In this document: positions 34,151-43,599 of the stretch, piece after piece | Layout: every line of letters begins with the position of its first letter | How positions within the stretch are numbered: position 1 is the first letter of the stretch | Assembly: GCA_021229015.1 (NCBI GenBank) | Contig: CM037782.1 | Location: 62,175,909-62,239,908, forward strand | DNA from: Solen grandis | Taxonomy: Eukaryota > Mollusca > Bivalvia > Adapedonta > Solenidae | Direction of reading: 5' to 3' | Length of the DNA stretch: 64,000 bases | Notes under the pieces: model-generated | What the model was told of the DNA's origin: nothing | Database searches by the model: none | What the model saw: only the letters and a program-made list of their open reading frames with translations | Program-made: the position numbers and the translations under genes

Positions 34151-34203
34151 CAGATGAAGACAATGAGATTCACGTCGGTCACGTGACTAGATATAAAACA
34201 ATA
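34151..34203 (+). other. Possible small exon
   Basis: Flanked by an acceptor-like ttgacaacag and a strong donor GTAAGT directly after 34203. The enclosed frame is open and reads A-D-E-D-N-E-I-H-V-G-H-V-T-R-Y-K. No family is recognised and the exon is very short, so a chance match is quite possible. The rest of 34210-35640 holds nothing I can support; an ORF at 35152-35457 has cysteines but no recognisable domain. Confidence 0.2.
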
Positions 34204-35651
34204 AAGTAAGTTAGTCTCGTGATATTTTTGTTCGTTGTTAGATTCAACGTCCAAGAAACAACATTTAAGTCATTTAGAGAATATGTCTATTTGATGCAGA
34301 CATGATACTGTCTAACATGTTGTAACGCTGTGTGACATGATTTAGACAAATTATCAACAAGACTGAAATGTCTGTTGGATATTTGAAGTCTTTTATTTCT
34401 CATAGAATGTTATAAATCTATATCAGAAATGCTACACAATTTAACGAGGTTGTAAAATAACCTTAATTGCACTCAATGAATCGCTTAAAAACACTTTTTA
34501 GTATTTTGAATGGATTTTATTATATTACGTTTTATTTTACATTTTGTAATTTGCGAGCATTTCCGACGATGGCCCGTTAGCCTTTGAAAATGCGAACATA
34601 TAGAGGATATCCGGAACTCACATAAAGTAGGTACAAACAAGGTGTTCATGTAATTGTTGTTGAAAAGCATGCAGCACAACATTAGTTCTATCTGTATTCT
34701 TTGTGGACCTTTGTTCATTTCTAACGGTGAAAATATGTCTGTACCTACATGGAACTTTAAAAAATCAACAAAAAAAAACTGTCTGTTATTCCGGAGTAAG
34801 TCTGTTTTTGTTAGACACGATTGAAGTAAAGTAAGCATGGGTGCATGGAAAATTTAGACGGATCCGAAAATTGGAAGGGGAGGAATATCATTTAAATGTT
34901 CCGTGCACACATTCTTTCCACAACTCAGTTGTGTCTCACCTATATATATAGTATATAGTGTGAGTATATATCGTGTGACGGGTCATCATGTACAATAATG
35001 GGTCCACGGATAAATCTGAACGATACATCAGTATAAGTTTATCCACAATACTAGCGATCGTATTAGATATAATTCTATTATTAGTCAGAAAAAATCGTAT
35101 CCAACAACTATATCTACAACACGTGCTTTTGGAGGATTTCATTTATATAAAATGACATTGCATCAAAATAAACAAAGTGTCTCCAGGGGAGAGTTGCTCA
35201 GACAATATGTTCAAATAAGTTTCATTGTCTGGTTCTCGGCTGAGATACCTACACCTTATATCACGTTATCTGTAATCTTGAGGACGATCGGGAATCAGAC
35301 TGTGAAACACATTGAGACGCATTGTGTATGCAACTTATCCCCAGCTATATACGGTTGTAACACAAAGGCACCCGGGTACAATCATAAACCTACCACAAAC
35401 CAGTTGGAAGTCATGCACAACTGTACCTGGACCAAAGCCACAGCGGTGAGGGGCTGATTGATAATGAATAGGCAACTTTACGCGCTTTGTCGTGAAAGGC
35501 CCATTGAACGATCCCTTTCCGTGTTAATTTCCATACTTAAAACTATGGTTGATATGAGTGGTCATATGTATGGTCTTGTCTGTTTTAATTAAGATATAAC
35601 TAGTATCCATTTCCAAGACTTTGTTCGTCGGTTTTCAGTCCTCGTTTTTTG

Positions 35652-36665
35652 AAATGCAGCTAAATATACTGTGCGTGACTAAAATGCAGCTCGTATATGC
35701 ACTGTTCATGTCCAATATTAAACTAACTGCACTGTTCATGTCCAATATTAAACTAATGCACTGTAAATGTCCAGTATGCAACAGTATGTACTACGTGTCC
35801 AATATTCAGCTACATGAATACACAGCTATATGTAACTACACTGGTCCAATATTCAGCTACATGAATACACAGCTATATGTAACTACACTGGTCCAATATT
35901 CAGCTACATGAATACACAGCTATATGTAACTACACTGGTCCAATATTCAGCTACATGTATACACAGCTATATGTATCTACACTGGTCCAATATCCAGCTG
36001 ATCAAATGTTCAGCTGTATGTTCTCCACGTGTCGAATATGCAGCTATATGTATTGCTCTTGCCCAACATTCAGCTGGTCAAATATTCAGTTTTATGCAAT
36101 GTACATGTCTAAAATTCAGCTTTATGTAATGTATGTATTCAAAATTCAGCTAAATGTAGTGTACGTGCCCAATATTCAGTTATATATGTGCTGTACAGGT
36201 CCAATATTGGGCTATATGTACTTTACAGGTCCACTTTTCATCTATATGTACTGTACGTTCCTAATACACAGCTGTTATGAGCTGTACAGGTTCAATATTC
36301 AGCTGTATGTATTTTAAGTGTCTAATAATCACTTATCTGTATTGTACGTGTCCAATAATCAGGTAGTTGTACTGTATTAGCCCAATATGAAATTAAATGT
36401 TCTGTACGTGTCCAATATTCAGCTGTACGTACTGTGCAGGTACAACATTCATCTGTATGTATTCTAAGTGTCTAGTTTTCTCTTTAATGTATTGTACGTG
36501 TCCAATAAATGTACTGCTCTAGCCAAATATTTATCTATATGTAATGCATGTGTTCGATATCCTGCTTCATGTTCTGTACGTGTCTAATATCCATCTACTA
36601 TGCAACTATTTTTACTGTACGCATATAATATGCGTTTACATGCACTGTACGTGTTTAAAATACAG
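35652..36665 (+). repeat. ~30-52-bp minisatellite (TGTCCAATATTCAGCTATAT theme)
   Basis: A ~1-kb array with the core GTCCAATATTCAGCTA and tatgtactgtacgtg. Near 35803-35990 a 52-bp higher-order unit is repeated about four times almost exactly; elsewhere units are ~30-36 bp and diverged. The Tyr/Cys/Ser-rich ORFs here (35621-36317) are products of the repeat. Confidence 0.9.
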
Positions 36666-36687
36666 CGTATAATTATCTTTGTTTCAG

Positions 36688-36836
36688 ACCAGAAAAAAGA
36701 GATACAAAAGAGTTCTCTAGCCAGACTCATGTGTGACAATTTCAACTTTGCCAGAATCAGAATGATACACAGTGGGGTGATAGGAAGTCGTTTGACTTCC
36801 TGTTTACTCGCAAATTTTCGTAACCACACCTTTTAA
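36688..36836 (+). pseudogene. Exon resembling the C-terminus of an animal haem peroxidase
   Basis: The exon follows a strong splice acceptor (ttatctttgtttcag, AG at 36686-36687). It reads DQKKEIQKSSLARLMCDN, then ~20 residues and RLTSC. This matches the last conserved block of the animal haem peroxidase family (thyroid/myeloperoxidase/peroxidasin type), where a Q..EL.K.SL.R..CDN segment is followed by a Cys about 20 residues on. The frame ends at a TAA at 36834-36836, or the exon may end earlier at a weak GTAACC donor. I find no upstream exons with the catalytic His or the QRGRDHG motif between the retrotransposon and this point. It is either the last exon of a gene lying beyond, or an orphaned fragment. 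Confidence 0.45.
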
Positions 36837-36873
36837 TTTGTAAAGCATTAAAACTAAATAACAGCAACATATA

Positions 36874-36970
36874 GGTGGTCGGCACAACGGTCCAGTGGTA
36901 GAATGTATGTTGAAATACTGCTGTATAACTTTTCTCGTACAAAGGTTGTGAATTCGAATCCTACCGACCT
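36874..36970 (+). mobile_element. tRNA-like SINE head or tRNA pseudogene
   Basis: GGTCGG at the 5' side pairs with CCGACC at the 3' side. An A-box-like ACGGTCCAGTGGTAGAA and a B-box-like GAATTCGAATCC sit between them. The anticodon region is too long and the T-stem is mismatched, so this is not a functional tRNA. Confidence 0.6.
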
Positions 36971-37456
36971 TGATTTATTGTTATAAAACTGATTTCCTTT
37001 TTGTTTCTTAGCGTCAAATCCCTCTAATACACAATTTTGTAAATTTAATAAAATTTCAACAAATTCAGTCCAATACATAGTTGATATAAATCAGTACTCA
37101 ATTGTGGAAAATCATTGTTTTAATTAAAAGTTTTCTTGCCTTCTCTGTGTTCTTGTTTTGGGTTTAAAAGAGCATGTAAAACTCCCATATGGGTGATTTA
37201 CGTGGGTGATTTACGTAAAACATGACTGACATAAAGAGCAAAACGGGCACTGAATTCCAGAGCTAAGATTACACAAGTTAATATAATAACCCATATGAAT
37301 GAATAAGATACCGAGTGTAGATATAACATCTGACGCAACAGGATTTAGTAAAAAGAAATAAAATTAATTTTAATGTTTTTAGACGGTTAATATGGAAATA
37401 TCAGGGAATTATAAATAGTAATAAATATTTTTATAATTTTCACTATCTTGTTACAG

Positions 37457-37523
37457 GACTACTTTTTCTTCTTTATGGAGCCCCCTAAAATGGCAGAATG
37501 ACATTAAAGAAAAAGTAAAAAAT
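37457..37523 (+). other. Possible 67-bp exon
   Basis: Preceded by tatcttgttacag and followed by GTAAGT. The second frame is open (TTFSSLWSPLKWQNDIKEK). It lies 620 bp after the peroxidase-like exon on the same strand and could belong to the same transcript, but no homology is recognised. The sequence between 36971 and 37456 is otherwise featureless. Confidence 0.2.
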
Positions 37524-37596
37524 GTAAGTTTCAGTGGAATCATCTCACGAGTAGGATAGGAAGTACTTTCACCCGAGATGAATTAAGAATGATATT

Positions 37597-37602
37597 TCAC
37601 TG
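37597..37602. repeat. 6-bp target site duplication (TCACTG), left
   Basis: Identical to 43029-43034 immediately outside the right arm. Confidence 0.85.
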
Positions 37603-37649
37603 AGTAGTATGTGGGTCGGTTTGGGTGTAAACAAAGATGACGTAATAGT

Positions 37650-37870
37650 CGGCCATTTTGTTTCTATTAATAGTAACTCATTTACATATAAGGGTTTTAG
37701 GGTAGTGCGCATGTGAGGCGGCCATTTTGTTTCTATTTATAGTAACTCATTTGCATATAAGCGTTTTACGGTTGTGCGCATGTGCGGCGGCCATATTGAA
37801 TTTTTAGGGTATCTAGTTTGCATATAAGAGTTTAATGGTAGTGCGCATGTGCGGCGGCCATATTAGTGGT
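37650..37870 (+). repeat. Subterminal ~69-bp tandem repeats
   Basis: Three units start with CGGCCAT at 37650, 37719 and 37788, and a fourth partial unit at 37855. Each contains an AT-rich part (gtaactcatttgcatataag) and TGCGCATGTG. The mirrored set is at about 42770-42985. Position inside both ends suggests transposase/integrase recognition or promoter elements. Confidence 0.8.
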
Positions 37871-38482
37871 CATTTGCTTGGTTATAGTATACAGAGGTGA
37901 CTTGTATACTCGATCTAAGATCTACTCGCGGAAATTGAGGGTCACTTCCATTCGATCTCAGACCTTGGTATTATTTTAATAGTAATAATTAATTTACTAA
38001 GCAACAATAAATAATAATAACAATAATATTAATATTAAAAAATCACATCAATAATAATAATAATAAATAACTATCTAGATCATTCATAAAAATAGGATGA
38101 TAATATATATCAACTAGGTCTAAATACTAATGCTCACCTTTTACGATGTTGACTCCTCGGCGTCCTTTGCTCAAATGAGACTCGAGCTAAGCGACAGATA
38201 TTTTTAGCGATGGAACAATAGCGATACTGATTTGGGGACAGAAATGTGAACAATGACCTATACGAGTGTCAGAAGTTAATCTCTTTAAAGTCGCCCAAGT
38301 GTCTGGCGTGTATTGATTTAGGGACGGAAACGCGAACAATGGGGTATTCAACTGTCAAAAGTTAATCCCTTTAAAGTTGCCCAAGTGTCTGGCGTGTGTT
38401 GATTCAAGGACGGATGTGCGAACATTAGCTTTTGTTAGGCACTATTGGTACGTCTATTGTATTTAGCGGATTGAAAATTCAA

Positions 38483-38605
38483 CCAATCAGGAATCTTGTT
38501 TTTCAACCAATCAGGAACGAGTCCTCGACCAATCAGATGTCAGCCTTTTATGACCAATCGAATTACGTGTTCAAAACGAGGCTCAGGTCTGTTTCACGTG
38601 TTAAG
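38483..38605 (+). promoter_or_regulatory. Four CCAAT boxes, E-box and splice donor in the left arm
   Basis: CCAAT occurs at 38483, 38507, 38529 and 38554, spaced 24, 22 and 25 bp, about two helical turns each. Downstream are CACGTG (38595-38600) and the consensus donor AAG|GTAAGT after 38605. This reads as an inward-facing promoter with a short untranslated first exon. NF-Y binding to CCAAT is established; use here is inferred. The ORF at 38432-38641 overlaps this block and is probably not coding. Confidence 0.5.
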
Positions 38606-39908
38606 GTAAGTTTTCAGAAATTACAGGTGAATGTAGCATAAAATATAATTCTAATACATAAAGTGAACTTTTTTTTTTAAAAACAGCTATTTAATAAGTA
38701 TTTCAGATTTTTCCCAGCCTTTCTTGTACATATAATCAATTGATATAATAGAATGAAAATAATTTAGATATTCCCAATAATAATAATTGGAATCTACTGA
38801 AAATACCATCATTTTAGCGTCTGATCACATTGATGAAAAATCAACTTACCAAATTGTTAACTTTCAAATTAAATCTTTCACTCACCATTCCAATTTATAT
38901 TATGTTGCTTTTTAGTATATTTTCTGCATGAAAGCATTGATGAAAAATCAACTTACCAAATTGGTAACTTCCAAATCCAACCTTCCAGTCACAATTCCAA
39001 TATATATATATTGCTTCTTAGTATCTTTTCTGCGCTAGAGTGGACATGAATGGTCAATTTTATACATGACTTCGACTCCTTGTAAGGGCCCAGTACCATT
39101 TATACGTCAATATTGGTTGACTTGAGATCGGATTAAGATAGCCCTATAATGAATTTCATAAATGATTAGACTCTGAATTTGTTGCACGACTTTTAGAGGG
39201 AGTTAGAATAAGGGTTATAAAGCGATGTAGGTATCTATATATTCTGTTAAACTACGAATATTTGTAAGTGTAATACTTCAAAATAATCGAAATTCTTTAA
39301 ACTTTAAAACCGTAATGTTCATATTTTCTATATTGGTTGAAACAACAACAAAATAATAAAAGAGCTTAAATCAGTTTTTCCTGTCTAGTGCAACCGTTTA
39401 CGATATTGATTTTCACAATTTTTATATCAATTGATAGATTTATCAAAATACTTCAAAATAAACCCTATGTTCTCGATTCGATTTTCAACCGTTACTGAGT
39501 TATGACGTAACAGCGATTTTTAAACCCAATTTTCAACTTTCTCAAAAGATCGTGTTTCACATACCGTTGGAAAGGTCTCGTCATGCCGATTTCAAAAATG
39601 TATACTTTTATAGGGTTATCTTTATTCGTTCGCGAGATATAAGCGTTTGAAAAATGTCACGTGACCGGAAAATGGCGTCAAATATTCTCCACAAAATATA
39701 TTTAAGGCTATATCTCAGTCATTTCTTGACCGATTTGCGTGATCCGGGTATCGATAGAAAGGTCTCACTTCAAGCTATGTTTTGAATTCAATGAACCGGA
39801 AGTGTATTGGTGGTATAACCGGAAATGACGTCATCACATATAAATTCTCTCTTCATAGACAACCGTCTGACTTGTTATTGGTCGTTCTCTCTCTCTTATA
39901 CATACTAG

Positions 39909-40312
39909 ATTCGGTGGATATGAAACACCCCCTCCTCCTCTCCCTCCCTCCTCCTCCACCTCCTCCTCTCCCTCCTCCTCTCCCTCCTCCTCCTCTCCCT
40001 CCCTCCTCCTCCTCCTCTCCCTCCTCCCTCCTCCTCTCCTCCTCCTCCCTCCTCCTCCTCCTCTCCCTCCTCCTCCTCCCTCCCTCCTCCTCCCTCCTCT
40101 CCCTCCTCCTCCCTCCTCCCTCCTCCTCCTCCTCTCCCTCCTCCTCCCTCCTTCCCTCGAAATATTGTAAGAATAAGCGAGTATGTGATAAAGTCTTTTC
40201 TCGAAAAGACAATATGCTTAGGAATCACAATAGAGTTCACGATAGTCGTGAAAATGAACAATTGGAAAGGGGTGAAAATGACGCGATATGGTCGGCTTTA
40301 AGGAACCTTTAA
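39909..40312 (+). pseudogene. N-terminal part of the loop ORF (proline-rich, C2H2-like), ends at a frameshift
   Basis: A good acceptor (gttctctctctcttatacatactag) ends at 39908; the first ATG is at 39920. The frame encodes Pro/Ser/Leu-rich sequence across the (CTCCTC)n tract (39928-40158), then a C2H2-like segment (CDKVFSRKDNMLRNHNRVH) whose first Cys is displaced (C-x5-C) and whose spacing carries one extra residue. It stops at TAA 40312. The last segment (ENDAIWSALRNL) leads into the next frame, which looks like its continuation. The microsatellite may have replaced the true N-terminus. Confidence 0.5.
39928..40158. repeat. (CTCCTC)n polypyrimidine microsatellite at arm/loop junction
   Basis: ~230 bp of C/T-only triplets on the + strand. 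The mirrored, shorter purine tract is at 40778-40880. The inverted arms end inside both tracts. Confidence 0.95.
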
Positions 40313-40686
40313 GGAAGTCTAATCAAGAACGGTTCAAAAAAGAGGTGAACGAATACTTGGAGAGAGGATACTCGCAAAACGAGGCCGTATCTCGTGCGGC
40401 TAATGAGTCATTGCTCCAGCTTCGTAAAGAATTGAGAAGAGACTACGGAAATTTTTTGATAGACTTTTATGGGTTACAACAAGACATAACGCAACAACAA
40501 ATATTGCAATCAGCGTATAAACTTAGATGGGAACACAACATGAATTTCCCCGATTCAATACGGCAAGCAGTAAAACTAAGAAAAGATTTTTTTACAGAAA
40601 TATGGCCTAATCACGTGACAAATGAAAGTGATGACGAAACTGAAGAAGAGCAAAAATACAGCGAAAGTAATCAGGAGAATGCGTAA
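40288..40686 (+). CDS. C-terminal part of the Polinton-type C2H2-associated ORF
   Basis: 132 codons from ATG 40288, overlapping the previous frame by 25 nt. It is predicted helical (QERFKKEVNEYLERGYSQNE; later LRKELRRDYGNFLIDFYG and KLRWEHNMNFPDSIRQAVK) with an acidic tail (NESDDETEEE). I associate this pattern, N-terminal C2H2 finger, 'eyl..G.s..eA' helix, 'sa.kLR.e....d.AI..A...Rk..f' end, with a family found in invertebrate Polinton-like elements, from memory and unverified. The 11-bp tandem repeat CTTTAAGGAAC/CTTTAAGGAAG at 40296-40317 sits exactly where the two frames meet, so an 11-bp duplication probably broke an originally continuous gene. Role unknown; DNA binding is plausible for the intact protein. 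Confidence 0.55.
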   Translation: MVGFKEPLRKSNQERFKKEVNEYLERGYSQNEAVSRAANESLLQLRKELRRDYGNFLIDFYGLQQDITQQQILQSAYKLRWEHNMNFPDSIRQAVKLRKDFFTEIWPNHVTNESDDETEEEQKYSESNQENA

Positions 40687-40722
40687 GAATAAGCGAATAT
40701 CTGTTTGAAACTAAATAAAATC

Positions 40723-40902
40723 ATGGGCTCAATAGAAGTATATGATGTGCAACAACAAAAATGGGTTCCTTATAATTGGAGGAGGGAGAGAGGAGGAGGA
40801 GGGAGGAGGAGGAGAGGAGGAGGGAGGAGGGAGAGGAGGAGGGAGAGGAGGAGGAGGAGGGAGGGAGAGGAGGAGGGGGTGTTTCATATCCACCGAATCT
40901 AG
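40723..40902 (+). pseudogene. Truncated start of a second Polinton-like ORF
   Basis: The ATG at 40723 opens MGSIEVYDVQQQKWVPYNW and then runs straight into the (GGA)n microsatellite of the right arm, where the frame becomes Arg/Gly/Glu repeats and stops at 40902. Only the first 19 codons look like genuine protein. The abrupt change marks the breakpoint of an internal deletion. The spacing (36 bp after the previous stop, same strand) is what a compact viral-like gene array would show. Confidence 0.45.
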
Positions 40903-43028
40903 TATGTATAAGAGAGAGAGAACGACCAATAACAAGTCAGACGGTTGTCTATGAAGAGAGAATTTATATGTGATGACGTCATTTCCGGTTATACCACCAA
41001 TACACTTCCGATTCATTGAATTCAAAACATAGCTTGAAGTGAGACCTTTTTATCGATACCCGGATCACGCAAATCGGTCAAGAAATGACTGAGATATAGC
41101 CTTAAATATATTTTGTGGAGAATATTTGACGCCATTTTCCGGTCACGTGACATTTTTCAAACGCTTATATCTCGCGAACGAATAAAGATAACCCTATAAA
41201 AGTATACATTTTTGAAATCGGCATGACGAGACCTTTCCAACGGTATGTGAAACACGATCTTTTGAGAAAGTTGAAAATTGGGTTTAAAAATCGCTGTTAC
41301 GTCATAACTCAGTAACGGTTGAAAATCGAATCGAGAACATAGGGTTTATTTTGAAGTATTTTGATAAATCTATCAATTGATATAAAAATTGTGAAAATCA
41401 ATATCGTAAACGGTTGCACTAGACAGGAAAAACTGATTTAAGCTCTTTTATTATTTTGTTGTTGTTTCAACCAATATAGAAAATATGAACATTACGGTTT
41501 TAAAGTTTAAAGAATTTCGATTATTTTGAAGTATTACACTTACAAATATTCGTAGTTTAACAGAATATATAGATACCTACATCGCTTTATAACCCTTATT
41601 CTAACTCCCTCTAAAAGTCGTGCAACTAGGAGATATTTAATCCGTTACCTAGGTAAAGCTAAGGATTAACGTAAACATTGGTCAGCTCCCTTTGTAGGGC
41701 TATCTTAATCCGATCTCAAGTCAACCAATATTGACGTATAAATGGTACTGGGCCCTTACAAGGAGTCGAAGTCATGTATAAAATTGACCATTCATGTCCA
41801 CTCTAGCGCAGAAAAGATTTAATTTAAAGTTAACAATTTGGTAAGTTGATTTTTCATCAATGTGATCAGACGCTAAAATGATGGTATTTTCAGTAGATTC
41901 CTATTATTATTATTGGGAATATCTAAATTATTTTCATTCTATCAATTGATTATATGTACAAGAAAGGAATTATGTATTAGAATTATATTTTATGCTACAT
42001 TCACCTGTAATTTCTGAAAACTTACCTTAACACGTGAAACAGACCTGAGCCTCGTTTTGAACACGTAATTCGATTGGTCATAAAAGGCTGACATTTGATT
42101 GGTCGAGGACTCGTTCCTGATTGGTTGAAAAACAAGATTCCTGATTGGTTGAATTTTCAATCCGCTAAATACAATAGACGTACCAATAGTGCCTAACAAA
42201 AGCTAATGTTCGCACATCCGTCCTTGAATCAACACACGCCAGACACTTGGGCAACTTTAAAGGGATTAACTTTTGACAGTTGAATACCCCATTGTTCGCG
42301 TTTCCGTCCCTAAATCAATACACGCCAGACACTTGGGCGACTTTAAAGAGATTAACTTCTGACACTCGTATAGGTCATTGTTCACATTTCTGTCCCCAAA
42401 TCAGTATCGCTATTGTTCCATCGCTAAAAATAGCTGTCGCTTAGCTCGAGTCTCATTTGAGCAAAGGACGCCGAGGAGTCAACATCGTAAAAGGTGAGCA
42501 TTAGTATTTAGACCTAGTTGATATATATTATCATCCTATTTTTATGAATGATCTAGATAGTTATTTATTATTATTATTATTGATGTGATTTTTTAATATT
42601 ATGATTATTGTTATTATTATTTATTGTTGCTTAGTAAATTAATTATTACTATTAAAATAATACCAAGGTCTGAGATCGAATGGAAGTGACCCTCAATTTC
42701 CGCGAGTAGATCTTAGATCGAGTATACAAGTCACCTCTGTATACTATAACCAAGCAAATGACCACTAATATGGCCGCCGCACATGCGCACTACCCTTAAA
42801 CTCTTATATGCAAACTAGATACCCTAAAAATTCAATATGGCCGCCGCACATGCGCACAACCGTAAAACGCTTATATGCAAATGAGTTACTATAAATAGAA
42901 ACAAAATGGCCGCCTCACATGCGCACTACCCTAAAACCCTTATATGTAAATGAGTTACTATTAATAGAAACAAAATGGCCGACTATTACGTCATCTTTGT
43001 TTACACCCAAACCGACCCACATACTACT
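40778..43028 (-). repeat. Right inverted arm
   Basis: Reverse complement of the left arm, ~2.25 kb. A ~72-bp unique block (about 41626-41697), containing TTAATCC...CCTAGG...GGATTAA inverted words, replaces a ~46-bp block in the left arm (about 39141-39186). The inner end is the (GGA)n tract 40778-40880. Confidence 0.9.
42025..42148 (-). promoter_or_regulatory. Four CCAAT boxes and splice donor in the right arm
   Basis: Mirror of the left-arm block: ATTGG at 42073, 42098, 42120 and 42144, CACGTG and a donor (cttac|cttaa at 42025/42026). It would fire leftward into the loop, where no minus-strand ORF of note exists. Confidence 0.5.
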
Positions 43029-43599
43029 TCACTGAACCAAACAATTATCATCTATGTAACCATAGCAATAAACTGAAGATTAAAAAAACAACTTTAAACT
43101 GTAGAAATTGAACCTACGCGGGCGGTGTTTGTTAAAGGAGTAACATAGAATAACTGCGATTCTTACTCCTTTTACTAAATAACACACTATTAAATAAATT
43201 TGCTGGCTCAAAAAAAATGGAAAAAAAACTTTTGTTTACATAATCAATTCTCGCTTATAGGCCACCGATAGGCAAATATGAAAATGTGTGTTCATTCATC
43301 TCTGTAATATGTATATTTATAGAGATCAGGGGTAAAATGTTTAATTGGACAACTCCAAAGGAGACCTTAACGTAAAGAAGACTGAGATGTTGTACAGTTT
43401 ATACAGCACACAGTGGTGCAGAAAATGCAATACATTATGTCAGTGTCAACTAGAACATAACATCACATAACTCTATTCTTCCAAGTACAAGATTATTGTA
43501 CAATATTGGGTATTTAAAAATGGTATCTCCCTTGCTTGATGTTAACTTGATATGGTATCAACCGTATTCCTGTGTAACAACACTATACCCGTCTCGATT

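Larger units (their letters stand above)
37603..40158 (+). repeat. Left inverted arm
   Basis: Nearly identical to the reverse complement of 40778-43028, with scattered single-base differences. It is ~300 bp longer because the right arm lacks segments corresponding to parts of 38660-38720 and 38880-39030. The inner end lies in a CTCCTC microsatellite. Confidence 0.9.
37603..43028. mobile_element. 5.43-kb palindromic Maverick/Polinton-like deletion derivative
   Basis: Two inverted arms (37603-40158 and 40778-43028) flank a ~620-bp loop. Both ends begin AGTAGTATGTGGGTCGG reading inward, and the perfect 6-bp duplication TCACTG flanks the element (37597-37602 and 43029-43034). Six-bp duplications, AG at the 5' terminus and long terminal inverted repeats are hallmarks of Mavericks/Polintons, which are normally 15-20 kb and carry integrase, polymerase, capsid and ATPase genes. 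None of those is present. The loop carries a C2H2-like ORF of a kind I associate, from memory, with invertebrate Polintons, plus a truncated second ORF. Inference: internal deletion left the arms and a remnant. An unrelated foldback transposon is the main alternative. Confidence 0.7.

Noticed and set aside
35621..36317. Tyr/Cys-rich repeat protein
   Set aside because: The frame changes across the minisatellite and follows its unit length; no start or splice evidence.
36874..36970. Functional tRNA gene
   Set aside because: Anticodon region too long and T-stem mismatched.
38432..38641. 69-codon ORF duplicated in both inverted arms (also 41990-42199 minus)
   Set aside because: The frame is built over CCAAT boxes and a splice donor; no protein-like pattern. 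Duplication is explained by the arms.
39853..40261. Arg/Glu/Gly-rich ORFs antisense to the loop region
   Set aside because: They translate the (GAGGAG)n complement of the microsatellite.
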